Positions 9,050-17,521 of a stretch of 64,000 bases of DNA are shown here, piece after piece. The notes beneath the pieces were generated by a model. It saw only the letters and a program-made list of their open reading frames with translations. It made no database searches and was not told where the DNA came from. Source of the stretch: an uncultured Kordiimonas sp. (GTDB lineage Bacteria > Pseudomonadota > Alphaproteobacteria > Sphingomonadales > Kordiimonadaceae); assembly GCA_947503625.1 (NCBI GenBank), contig CANNEK010000003.1, forward strand, positions 620,001-684,000, given 5' to 3'. Positions within the stretch are counted from its first letter, which is position 1, and the number at the start of each line of letters is the position of its first letter. The translations under genes and the position numbers were made by a program.

Positions 9050-10141
9050 CTAAATCGCAATCTTTTCCAGCGGCACAAAATCAATATCAAAGCCGAAAGC
9101 ACGCGGGGCAACGGCGTCTAGTGCGCGTTTGGTGCGGAAGAACTCGGGGCAGCCCACGGCAAACACAGCGACCCGTTGCCCATAGCGCAGGCGCTCGGCG
9201 TTAATGGGCATGCCGGTTTCATAATCCACGATCACGATCAGGTCGGGCACGGTGGCCACCACCTTCCCATCCAGCCTTGCCACAAGATACTCGTTCTTGA
9301 TGTTGATGGTAAACTGGCCTCCCTCGTCCCCAAACGGAGTCAGGGTCGCTTCACCGATATCGTACCCGCCGATGATGCGTGTCGCCTTGTCAGACACCTT
9401 GCCGCAATAAAGAAGCCTGCATTCGCCGTAAACGGAACCTGCAAATACGTCCTGCAGAACGGGCAGCATCTGGTCGGCCCTGCCGCGGTTTTCGCGCAAG
9501 GTCCGCCCAAGCATAACTGAAAAACCGACAGTGCCGGGGATGATCGCAGGCTTCAGTTCGGCGCCTGTCATCGGGTGCTCTGCCGTTGTGATCATGCCGC
9601 CCGACGCCATGGCAAGACTGCGGATATGCCGCTCGTATGTTGATGTATCGGGCGTGGTGAAAGTGGTTATGTTGCCTGCGTAGTCATAGGCAACCGCCGG
9701 CGACGGACACACACCTGCAATCGCATAGGTCATCATCTGCGCTTCGGGTAGCGCGCGGCCCATACCGTCCCCGTCAACCACCGGCAGGCCGCGCCCGGCG
9801 GCCGCTGTGATCGGGATAAGAGAATTAGCCCCGCCAATCTCGAAAGAGACAACCGCATCTACCTTGCGCCCCACATGCTGCTCATAAGCCTCAAGCGTAC
9901 GGGCGGCATCATCCACAGACGGCAGCATCTCAAGGCTGACAGTGGGGGCACCCACGCCGCCGATCGAGACCACATGGGCGTCATTCGGCAAATCATCCGG
10001 CGCAAGTAGTTCGACCGCGCCATGTGTTTTGAGGGCCTCAATGCAAATCAGCTCGGGAACATGCGGGTCACCACCACCACCGGTTGCCAGGAACACCGCC
10101 CCTAATGACAAGTCAGCTATATCTTCAGCGCGCACCTGCAT
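9050..10141 (-). CDS. DUF917 family protein (S-methyl-thiohydantoin desulfurase-like)
   Basis: The 363-residue protein shows the DUF917 signature: a start of about 20 residues followed by ATGGGGDPHV, and later VVDGDGMGRALPE. DUF917 proteins are regularly encoded next to hydantoinase/oxoprolinase-type HyuA proteins, and the Pfam family carries an S-methyl thiohydantoin desulfurase name. Its ATG shares one base with the stop of the HyuA gene (10141), so the two are coupled. A joint role in opening or trimming a hydantoin or related cyclic amide is likely. The precise substrate is unknown. It is the last gene of a three-gene operon led by a permease. Confidence 0.85.
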   Translation of the reverse strand: MQVRAEDIADLSLGAVFLATGGGGDPHVPELICIEALKTHGAVELLAPDDLPNDAHVVSIGGVGAPTVSLEMLPSVDDAARTLEAYEQHVGRKVDAVVSFEIGGANSLIPITAAAGRGLPVVDGDGMGRALPEAQMMTYAIAGVCPSPAVAYDYAGNITTFTTPDTSTYERHIRSLAMASGGMITTAEHPMTGAELKPAIIPGTVGFSVMLGRTLRENRGRADQMLPVLQDVFAGSVYGECRLLYCGKVSDKATRIIGGYDIGEATLTPFGDEGGQFTINIKNEYLVARLDGKVVATVPDLIVIVDYETGMPINAERLRYGQRVAVFAVGCPEFFRTKRALDAVAPRAFGFDIDFVPLEKIAI

Positions 10142-11700
10142 TATTCAGTCTCCTTTTTTGCGAGCGCGGCGATGTCGCCAATCACCTTCACACGCACGCG
10201 GGTATTGCCCTCATCCATATAGGGAATGGCGGTTTCTTCAATGTCGGCTACGCGGATGGTGCTGGCGTCGGCGCCCGCATTGATAGCGCGGCTGATGGCC
10301 TCGTCTTTCACTTTGGCAATCGCCTCGTCGCGGGGCAGCTCACTGTAGGACACCAGCCGTTCGCATTCCCCGCCGATTTGGGCGATCGCGGCACCAATGG
10401 CATTGGCCACGCCTGCGTTCACCGGACGGTGCAGGGTGCTGGCTGCTTTCAGCCCGCCTGTTACCAGAACGGCACCGCCGCCAACCAGAATAACCGGCAC
10501 CGGGTCTGCGTTCGGTTTCATCATATCAATGGCATCGTCCAGCATCCGGTGAATGGTCTGGTTGCCTGCTGTGACCGTATCCGGGCTAAGGCCCGAGAGC
10601 CTTGACCTGTCGCCAATGTCTGCATGGCCTGCCGCGACTATCAGGTCTGTTGTCGTGAGCGTATCCCCGCCAAAGACAAGCCCTTCGGTTACCAGCCGGT
10701 GGCCCACAGAGCGCGGTCCAATGCTCGCGCCGTCATCCGACACAAGGCTACCGCCTCCAAGGCCAACGGCCATAATATCCGGCATCCGAAAGTTAGTGCG
10801 CACGCCGCCAACCGAGATCACCACATTGCTTTCACGGGGGAAGCCGGATTCGAGCACACCGATATCAGAGGTGGTACCACCGATATCAACAACAATAGCG
10901 TCCATCAGGCCCGTAAGCTTGCAGGCGCCGCGCAGGGAGTTGGTGGGCCCGGACGCAAACGTCAGCGCCGGGAACTGGCGAACAAAATCCGCATTCATCA
11001 ACGTGCCGTCATTTTGGCTGACATACATCGGGCACGTCAGGCCGCGCGCCTTGAGGGCAGCCGTAAAGGCATCCACAACACGGTCAGCAAAAGCAAGCAA
11101 AGACGTGTTCAGAAGCGCCGCATTCTCGCGCTCCATCAAGCCAAGCCGTCCCATGCTGAACGAAAGCGTGATCCGGGCGTCGGGAATAGCCGCCTGGATC
11201 TTTGCGGCAACGTCGCGCTCCGGTGCAGCATTCATTGGGGAAAATACACTTGAAACAGCAATATTTTTGATGCCTTTGGCTTTGATATCCGCAACTGCGG
11301 CATCAATTTCATCGCCGTCCAGCGGGGCAAGCGGCCACCCGTCATAGAGGGTACCACCCTTCAGCATGTATGTGTGCCGCCCCAGTGCATCCGCGATATC
11401 ATCCGGCCAGTCCACCATCGGTGGCAAACCATTACCGGACGGCAAGCCAATTCGAACGGCGGCTACGGGCGAAAGCTCGCGCCGCTCGACAACCGCGTTG
11501 GTGAACTGGGTTGTACCAATCATCACCGCTTCAATGTCCGACTGGCTTACCCCGTCTTCCGACAGAATGGTATCAAGCGCGTTGGTGATGCCGGTTAATA
11601 CATCGGCGCTCGTGAGCGCCTTGGTGCTTGCGATCACTTCACTTCCGGAAAGGAGAACCGCGTCCGTGTGGGTACCGCCCACATCAATACCAATCCGCAT
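10141..11700 (-). CDS. Hydantoinase/oxoprolinase (HyuA) family protein
   Basis: The 519-residue protein begins MRIGIDVGGTHTDAVLL, the actin-like ATPase phosphate-binding loop of the hydantoinase A/oxoprolinase family. DIGGTTSDIGVL near residue 270 is the second ATP motif, and GGGAVLV lies near 395. At about 520 residues it is the short HyuA form, without a fused HyuB. ATP-dependent opening of a five-membered cyclic amide (hydantoin, 5-oxoproline or relative) is the family reaction. AAAGGAT precedes the ATG at 11700. It sits four bases after the permease stop and overlaps the DUF917 start. No separate hyuB is present. Confidence 0.9.
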   Translation of the reverse strand: MRIGIDVGGTHTDAVLLSGSEVIASTKALTSADVLTGITNALDTILSEDGVSQSDIEAVMIGTTQFTNAVVERRELSPVAAVRIGLPSGNGLPPMVDWPDDIADALGRHTYMLKGGTLYDGWPLAPLDGDEIDAAVADIKAKGIKNIAVSSVFSPMNAAPERDVAAKIQAAIPDARITLSFSMGRLGLMERENAALLNTSLLAFADRVVDAFTAALKARGLTCPMYVSQNDGTLMNADFVRQFPALTFASGPTNSLRGACKLTGLMDAIVVDIGGTTSDIGVLESGFPRESNVVISVGGVRTNFRMPDIMAVGLGGGSLVSDDGASIGPRSVGHRLVTEGLVFGGDTLTTTDLIVAAGHADIGDRSRLSGLSPDTVTAGNQTIHRMLDDAIDMMKPNADPVPVILVGGGAVLVTGGLKAASTLHRPVNAGVANAIGAAIAQIGGECERLVSYSELPRDEAIAKVKDEAISRAINAGADASTIRVADIEETAIPYMDEGNTRVRVKVIGDIAALAKKETE

Positions 11701-11704
11701 GGAT

Positions 11705-12973
11705 TTATCCTTTTGGCTGTACTATTTTGGCAAGGCCCCAATAAAGAAGGGCCGATAGAATAACCGAGTCCAGAACCCCCACCCCGAAAACTGAACCGAT
11801 ACTGCCATTGCTGATCAGTGCCGCAAAAGCAGCCCCTGCCACCCACGCACCGAACGCGGGAACAGATAGGAGCTGGTTACCCTCCAGCGTTTCCGCAGTG
11901 TAGGCTTCACGGCGGATCAGCAGGAAGTCGGTGGCAATCACACCGGCTACAGGCACGAAAATCACTGCAAGAAAGCCGAGGAATACCAGAAAATTATCCA
12001 GAATATTCAGGAAAGCCGCGCCTACACCGAGGCCGCCCAGAACCGCTGTAACCAGGGTGCCTTTCAACTTCGGGAACGTGGCTTCCACGCTGAGAACCGT
12101 GCTGTAAAGGTTGAGCGAGTTTAAAACCCAGCTGCCGGCAATAACGATGGCAAACGCGCCGAGTCCGAGCCCGAAATGCAGCATGACATCCAGAATTTCG
12201 GTTTTACCAGACGCCGCGCCCGCAATACCCGCAGCGGCGAAAACAATCAGTTCCACCACCATATAAGCCCAGAAGGCAACATAGAGAGCGCCGCGCCATT
12301 CGCGGACAAACCGGGTTATATCAGGCAGAATAATCGCGCCGATGATAATGCCGCCAACAACCGCCGAAACGCCGTCTCCGACCGTTAGTGTCGCTGTCTT
12401 TTCAAGCGCCATCAAGGCAGACAAGCTGTCGTTTTCAAAAGAACCAATCAACAGCATAACCGTGACAACAGCCAAAACAGGTGCAAGCGCGGTGGCCAGC
12501 ATGTTGATTGCCCGGAAACCAAAAACGGTCGTGGTTGTCATCAACACGCCAGCGGCAACTTCGATTGGCCACTCCGGCCAGTTCACGCCCCAGAGGTCGT
12601 TTGCAAGCCGCGTGACAGCCCCTGAAAACAGATCGATATTCACACCGAACCAGCCAATGAGCGAAACAGCGAACGCCAGATTCACAATGGCGGCGCCCCT
12701 GTCCCCGAAAGCGATACGAACCAGCAGATAGGAACTCATGCGGGTGCGCGCACCGATGGATCCCATGGTTGCGCCAATGAGCGTGAGAATGACAGAGCCA
12801 ACGACAAGAGCGATGATAAAGTCTGTTGCGGTCAGAGCATGATACATCTCAAGCCCGGCGACAAACACGGGTAGCGAAAACGCTACCATGACAGCAATCG
12901 CGGCCACACGCGGCCAGGCCACGAGCTGGTCATCGGTTATTGGCGCGGCGGAAAACTCGCTGTTTTCACTCAT
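11705..12973 (-). CDS. NCS1-type purine-cytosine/allantoin permease-like transporter
   Basis: The 422-residue integral membrane protein has about twelve hydrophobic segments and resembles CodB-type members of the nucleobase:cation symporter-1 family (VFVAGLEMYHALT near the N-terminus, GWFGVN near residue 108, ILPDITRFVREW near 217). NCS1 permeases import cytosine, purines, hydantoins or allantoin across the inner membrane. As first gene of the operon with HyuA and DUF917, a cyclic-amide substrate is the most reasonable guess. The divergent AsnC-type regulator at 13112 shares its promoter region. Confidence 0.87.
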   Translation of the reverse strand: MSENSEFSAAPITDDQLVAWPRVAAIAVMVAFSLPVFVAGLEMYHALTATDFIIALVVGSVILTLIGATMGSIGARTRMSSYLLVRIAFGDRGAAIVNLAFAVSLIGWFGVNIDLFSGAVTRLANDLWGVNWPEWPIEVAAGVLMTTTTVFGFRAINMLATALAPVLAVVTVMLLIGSFENDSLSALMALEKTATLTVGDGVSAVVGGIIIGAIILPDITRFVREWRGALYVAFWAYMVVELIVFAAAGIAGAASGKTEILDVMLHFGLGLGAFAIVIAGSWVLNSLNLYSTVLSVEATFPKLKGTLVTAVLGGLGVGAAFLNILDNFLVFLGFLAVIFVPVAGVIATDFLLIRREAYTAETLEGNQLLSVPAFGAWVAGAAFAALISNGSIGSVFGVGVLDSVILSALLYWGLAKIVQPKG

Positions 12974-13070
12974 GATTACTGCCCCTTTTCCCTCATCACA
13001 AATTCACCATGGCACAATGCACGCAAAATAGGCTTTTGAAGTCAATGCCGGAAACCGTAGGATATTTTGT

Positions 13071-13106
13071 GAAACAAGGCCGGAAACAAAGCTCGAAACA
13101 AGGACA
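13071..13106. repeat. Three 12-bp tandem imperfect repeats before the AsnC regulator
   Basis: Three in-phase units begin GAAACAAGGCCG (13071), GAAACAAAGCTC (13083) and GAAACAAGGACA (13095); the first seven bases GAAACAA are identical in all three. They end six bases before the GTG start of the AsnC gene. The last unit also supplies the purine-rich ribosome-binding stretch. They could be regulator half-sites or a post-transcriptional site; the function is inferred. Confidence 0.5.
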
Positions 13107-13111
13107 GGGTT

Positions 13112-13612
13112 GTGGCAACCGATAAACCAAGCGTCAAACTGGATGCGATTAACAAGAAAATACTGGCGACTATTCACCTGCACGCCGATCTTTCAAATCA
13201 GGAACTGGCCGAGCAAGTGGGCCTGAGCCCGAGCGCCTGCTTTCAGCGTACAAAGGCACTGAAGGAGGCCGGCTATTTCTTCAACTTTCACACTGAGATG
13301 GACCTGGACCGTATCTGCGAGCATGTTCTGGCCTATGTGGAGTTTACGCTGGAAAACCCCAACGCCCGTGAACGCAAAGCTTTTGAAGCAGCTATCGAGG
13401 ATATTCCGGAGTTCATGGACTGCCTGCGAATGAGCGAAGGTGAGTACATCTGTTTCACCTGCTGTCCTACTGTACAGGCACTGAACACCCTGTGCGACCA
13501 GATAAGCGGCGATAAAACACTGGGGGTCAAATCGGTCAGAACGCGCATGATCATGGAGCGCACCAAGTTTTATCTGGGGTATCCGCTCGAAAAACTGCGC
13601 TGGCTGGACTAA
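13112..13612 (+). CDS. Lrp/AsnC family transcriptional regulator
   Basis: This 166-residue protein has the AsnC-type N-terminal HTH (LDAINKKILATIHLHADLS, QELAEQVGLSPSACFQRTKAL; about residues 7-50). A RAM-like ligand-binding domain with the EGEYICFTCC segment follows. The start is GTG at 13112 with AAGGACAGG just upstream. It is divergent from the permease-HyuA-DUF917 operon, the usual layout for an amino-acid-sensing regulator and its catabolic target. The three 12-bp repeats before its start and the shared 138-bp gap are the places to look for its binding sites. Confidence 0.92.
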   Translation: MATDKPSVKLDAINKKILATIHLHADLSNQELAEQVGLSPSACFQRTKALKEAGYFFNFHTEMDLDRICEHVLAYVEFTLENPNARERKAFEAAIEDIPEFMDCLRMSEGEYICFTCCPTVQALNTLCDQISGDKTLGVKSVRTRMIMERTKFYLGYPLEKLRWLD

Positions 13613-13756
13613 CACTCAATTGACGACAACCAAACCATGTCCGTAGAAGCTATTGAAATCCCGCTTGCTTTCGCTCGCGCCTGTTGCAACACTTGGAGCT
13701 GTGAGGATCAGGGAAACCATACAAGCAGGCCACGCTCGGCAAAGGCGATGTAACAT

Positions 13757-14755
13757 ATGATGTTGCAGGAAATTAGCGACTACAAGCGTAAGCTTCGCCT
13801 CTATATCAATGGCTTCGCTTTCCTTGGCGCTGCAGGCTTTGCCATATTGCAGTTGTCGACAAGCCACCCCAACATGGGCATAGCGTCGGCTTTGTCTGCG
13901 GTCTATTTTGCCCTCATTTCCCATTATCTATACAAAGACGGGCGCTACCTCTGGGATGGCCGCGGCGTGTTGGCCGTACTGCCACCAACAGTATTTCTGG
14001 CCATGCATGCCAACCCCGACTTTGGCATTTACTGGGCGTATGTTGGCGTCGTCGGACTTTTTTTGATGCTGAGGCTGAAAGATGCCAGCATTAGCTCGAT
14101 TGTTTTCATCGCCGTAAGCTTCTATCTTGTCGGCTCGCATTTCAGCACCGAGGTGCTTTATCGCATCTTCGGAACCCTGACCCTCGTTGCTGTGTTTTCC
14201 TATTGCTTTTCATACCTCATTGACCGCCTGCTTGACAGTGTGAACGCTGTGGCCACCCATGACCCCCTGACCAAAGCGCTCAATCGGCACACCTTCAATA
14301 AATCAATCGAAGAGGCGCTGAAAGACCACCGGCGGCACCATGTTATCGCTGTCCTGTTTTTGTTTGACCTGGATTTCTTCAAAAAAATCAATGACCAGCA
14401 CGGACATCTTGTTGGCGATGAAATATTGAAGGAAATTGCCACAATTGTGCGCAAGCGTGTTCGTGAAACCGATCAGTTTTTCCGGTATGGTGGTGAAGAG
14501 TTTGCCATTTTACTGCGGCACACACGCCTGCAAAATGCGGCTCATGTTGCGGATGAAATCCGCGCCTTGGTCGAAAGCCATACCTTTGTCAATGGCATCA
14601 AAGTTACCATTAGCGGCGGACTTGCCGAAGTACACGAATCTACTGACGTGATTGGCTGGATCGATCGCAGCGATCAGGCGCTCTATGAGGCCAAGTCATC
14701 AGGCCGCAACTGCATCAAAATATATGTACCAAAACTGGAAGGCTGGGACGAATAA
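13757..14755 (+). CDS. Membrane-bound GGDEF diguanylate cyclase
   Basis: The 332-residue protein has about five or six hydrophobic segments in residues 17-160, then a GGDEF domain. The active-site motif is GGEEF at 245-249, preceded by RETD five residues upstream, which matches the RxxD inhibitory (I) site. DLDFFKKIND provides the metal-binding Asp. It should therefore make cyclic-di-GMP and be subject to product inhibition. The sensory input is the membrane domain, which has no recognised ligand motif. It is a lone gene between the AsnC regulator and the chemotaxis cluster, which may link it functionally to motility decisions (inference). Confidence 0.93.
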   Translation: MMLQEISDYKRKLRLYINGFAFLGAAGFAILQLSTSHPNMGIASALSAVYFALISHYLYKDGRYLWDGRGVLAVLPPTVFLAMHANPDFGIYWAYVGVVGLFLMLRLKDASISSIVFIAVSFYLVGSHFSTEVLYRIFGTLTLVAVFSYCFSYLIDRLLDSVNAVATHDPLTKALNRHTFNKSIEEALKDHRRHHVIAVLFLFDLDFFKKINDQHGHLVGDEILKEIATIVRKRVRETDQFFRYGGEEFAILLRHTRLQNAAHVADEIRALVESHTFVNGIKVTISGGLAEVHESTDVIGWIDRSDQALYEAKSSGRNCIKIYVPKLEGWDE

Positions 14756-14801
14756 CTTTGACCCGGCATGGACAATAATGGCTATTCTGATACCGGCCTT
14801 A

Positions 14802-15467
14802 TCATTCCGGTTCGCCGAGAAGGCGGCTTAATGTGCCATCTGCTGTGATCCTGTCCAAGCCTTCCTGAAGCCCCAATATAACCGGCAGCAGTTCAGGTGT
14901 GCTTTTGCACACAATGCCATCCTGTTGCTCGGAAACGACAACGCCTGTATCAACAAACTGGCCAGCAAGACGGTGACTTTCACCCAGCGCGCGCACATCA
15001 ACATCGTACGCCAAAGCAACCGAGACTTCACCAGCAACAAGCTGGTCCAGCGCCTCAACAAAACTGCCTGTCCTGATGATATCCGCCAATGCCCAGCGCT
15101 GGTCAAAAGACTTATACAAATTGGCAATAGTCATGTCCGCGGCAATGGGCTGTTCCGTCAGGCTCTCAACGTCAGAAACCTTAGCGTCTGCCCTGACGTA
15201 AGCTCGAACCTCCAGCCACGCGATAGGACCGATGAAGGTATAATCCGTGGCCTCCATGCCAAGTCTGGCCCAGTTCAGGGAATTCTTCAGCCCCATGGCG
15301 AAACAGTCAAACTCGGGCTCCGCAAGCTGTTGCATTGCCTGACTCATCGAAAAATACCGAATTTCGACAGGGCGATCCAGCTTCTCTGCCATCAGGTCAA
15401 AAATGCGATTGTAGTTGCCGGGCAGATCCGGATCGAACACGTAGGGTATTCTGCCGCCGGAAACCAC
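14802..15467 (-). pseudogene. Periplasmic solute-binding (SBP_bac_3-like) protein, 5' end probably frameshifted
   Basis: The best in-frame start, GTG at 15467, gives 221 residues beginning directly in mature protein (VSGGRIPYVFDPD). The same frame continues upstream through a clear signal peptide (TIRWLFIVGVLLAGLPAKA) to a stop at 15585-15587 without any ATG, GTG or TTG. If the GGGG run (15550-15553, read on the minus strand) had three G, an ATG at 15564 would give MPLLGSTIRWLFIV..., a normal export signal. A sequencing error, a real frameshift or an unusual AUU start are alternatives. The mature part resembles family 3 extracellular binding proteins, as found near chemotaxis and cyclic-di-GMP genes. 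Confidence 0.7.
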
Positions 15468-15632
15468 AACAGGTTCCTGGCTATCATCTGCTTTGGCGGG
15501 CAGGCCCGCAAGTAGAACGCCTACTATAAAAAGCCAGCGAATAGTGCTTCCCCAATAACGGCATCGCTTGAATACATGTCTATTTTAAAGTCAGATCAGA
15601 TATCAGGTCAACAAAGCTGACCCCTGCATTCT

Positions 15633-15687
15633 AAAAAACGGGGCGGCTGACTCGATAAACCTGCTTCAGGAAAACCGACGCCGCCCC
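15633..15687 (-). terminator. Rho-independent terminator of the chemotaxis operon
   Basis: Read leftward, GGGGCGGC (15687-15680) pairs exactly with GCCGCCCC (15647-15640), enclosing a smaller CCTG/CAGG hairpin. Then comes G and TTTTTT. It lies 27 bases after the stop of the first methyl-accepting protein. Confidence 0.75.
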
Positions 15688-15713
15688 ATGAAATACCGCT
15701 CTATTTACCGCAA

Positions 15714-16952
15714 TCAGGCGCGGCGCACGTCGCTCAGAAACTGCTCTGATTTTTCTTTCAATGAAACAACGGTTTGCCCCAGATGCTCTGCAGCAAGCTT
15801 TAATTCGCCTGCATGTGTACTGGTCTCCGCCGCCGTTTGACTGACTTTGCTTATATTGGTCGAAACCTCGCGTGTACCCTGCGATGCCTCCTGGATGTTG
15901 CGGCTTATTTCAATCGTTGCGGCTGACTGCTCTTCGGTTGCAGCCGCAATCGTTGTTGCGATTTCACTAAGCGACGTAATCGACTCGGCAATATCCGACA
16001 CAGCGCCAACCGACGTATCCGTGCTGCTTTGTATCGACTGGATTTGCGCGCTGATATCACCCGTTGCGCTTGCCGTTTGCTCTGCCAGCGACTTGACTTC
16101 CGATGCAACAACAGCAAACCCTTTGCCTGCGTCACCAGCCCGCGCGGCTTCTATGGTCGCATTCAGCGCCAGCAGGTTGGTTTGCCCGGCGATCTCGGTA
16201 ATCAAACCAATCACTTCGCCAATCGTATCGCTGGACACCTTCAAAGCTTTAATGGTACCCGACGCGGCAGATGCCTCAGACGATGCATCGTTCGCCTTAT
16301 CATTGGATGTCATCACCTGACGCGAAATTTCTTCCACTGACGCAGAAAGCTCTTCGGTCGAAGCGGCAACTGTTTGCACGTTCATGGTTGCCTGTTCGGC
16401 AGCGGCCGCAACCGTCGTTGCCAGATGCTGATTATCTTCAGCGTAACGGGCCATCTGTTCTGCGGTGCTGCCAATCTGGGAAACGGCTTCGGTAAGCGTC
16501 TTGACAATCTCCATGACACTGCCTTCGAACTCGGTAGCGATACGGTTGCGATTGGCTTCCTGTACTTCGGCAAATGACTTCATGGCATCGCGAACTTCAT
16601 TGATAAGCTCCGCTCCTGCGTGAAATGCGCCTGGAATCCCGGCCGTGAGAAACGTGCGGTAATATCGCTCGTTTGCCGCCGCATCAAGCGAAGCCGTTGC
16701 TTCGCGTACAAAGGCATCTGTCAAATCGAACAAATGATTGATGTTAGCCATCATGGGCGACAGGTCACCGTGCTGATCCCAGTCTACTATACGCGCTTCA
16801 AGGTCACCGTCCCGTGCGCGGATGGACATGGCATGCAGGCTGTCGAACGCGCGGGCATAACGTGCTGTCTTTTCCTCTTCCTGAGCGAGCGCCTTCTCAA
16901 GCGCGATAACCCGCTGTTTCAGTTGAGGCGTTGATACCGGATTTCCAAACAT
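15714..16952 (-). CDS. Soluble methyl-accepting chemotaxis protein without its own sensor domain
   Basis: The 412-residue protein lacks signal peptide and membrane segments. The N-terminal coiled coil (about 8-45) leads into a HAMP-like/connector region ([13 protein letters not shown], about 46-135), then a full MCP signalling hairpin. The conserved tip [21 protein letters not shown] lies at 253-273. It should bind CheA/CheW in the cytoplasm. Its ATG overlaps the stop of the PAS gene by one base, so the sensor (PAS) and transmitter (this protein) may act as a split receptor. This pairing is inferred from gene order. Confidence 0.9.
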   Translation of the reverse strand: MFGNPVSTPQLKQRVIALEKALAQEEEKTARYARAFDSLHAMSIRARDGDLEARIVDWDQHGDLSPMMANINHLFDLTDAFVREATASLDAAANERYYRTFLTAGIPGAFHAGAELINEVRDAMKSFAEVQEANRNRIATEFEGSVMEIVKTLTEAVSQIGSTAEQMARYAEDNQHLATTVAAAAEQATMNVQTVAASTEELSASVEEISRQVMTSNDKANDASSEASAASGTIKALKVSSDTIGEVIGLITEIAGQTNLLALNATIEAARAGDAGKGFAVVASEVKSLAEQTASATGDISAQIQSIQSSTDTSVGAVSDIAESITSLSEIATTIAAATEEQSAATIEISRNIQEASQGTREVSTNISKVSQTAAETSTHAGELKLAAEHLGQTVVSLKEKSEQFLSDVRRA

Positions 16953-17479
16953 TATTGTTCTCCTGTGCTCCAGATGAATTCGTCATAGGCTTTGCCCATC
17001 GATGCCAGCATCGAATCAATATGGTCTGATCCCAGTTTGAGGCCGTCTTTGCGATTGGAAACGGACTTCTCAAGGCGTCGAAGCTCTGCATACAGCGCTT
17101 CAATTTCCTGAATACCTTTGTCGCTGGGCATCCGCCGATTGGAATGGTAGCCACAGATATTGCCGCGCGGATCCTTTGAAGGCGTAACATGTGCAATTAC
17201 CCAATAGTATTTTCCGGTCGCAGACATGTTTTTGACATAGGCGAAAATCTCGTTGCTTGACTGGATTGTATCCCAAAGAAGCTTGAAGACAGACCGTGGC
17301 ATGTCAGGATGACGGATAATGCTGTGTGGCTGCCCGATAACTTCTGTTGTGTCCATTTCTGCAACCCGGCAGAAAACGTCGTTAGCGTATGTGATTTTGC
17401 CCTTCAGGTCGGTTTTCGAAACGATGATTTCGTTTTGCTCGAACCGAATTTCCTCATCGACGGGCTGAATTTTTTTCAT
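16952..17479 (-). CDS. Aer-type PAS domain protein
   Basis: The 175-residue cytoplasmic protein has one PAS domain of aerotaxis-receptor type. [15 protein letters not shown] is followed by [18 protein letters not shown] and a [12 protein letters not shown] strand (about residues 20-120), a pattern typical of FAD-binding Aer PAS domains. A C-terminal helical tail ([14 protein letters not shown]) could form a coiled coil. There is no MCP signalling region in this chain. It lies between the triple-PAS receptor and the sensor-less MCP and overlaps the latter by one base. It is likely a redox or oxygen sensor that docks on the neighbouring MCP; flavin binding is a family-based inference. Confidence 0.88.
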   Translation of the reverse strand: MKKIQPVDEEIRFEQNEIIVSKTDLKGKITYANDVFCRVAEMDTTEVIGQPHSIIRHPDMPRSVFKLLWDTIQSSNEIFAYVKNMSATGKYYWVIAHVTPSKDPRGNICGYHSNRRMPSDKGIQEIEALYAELRRLEKSVSNRKDGLKLGSDHIDSMLASMGKAYDEFIWSTGEQ

Positions 17480-17521
17480 GGTTTCTTCCCTTCACACTTC
17501 ATGATGATAACTCAGCTTGAC

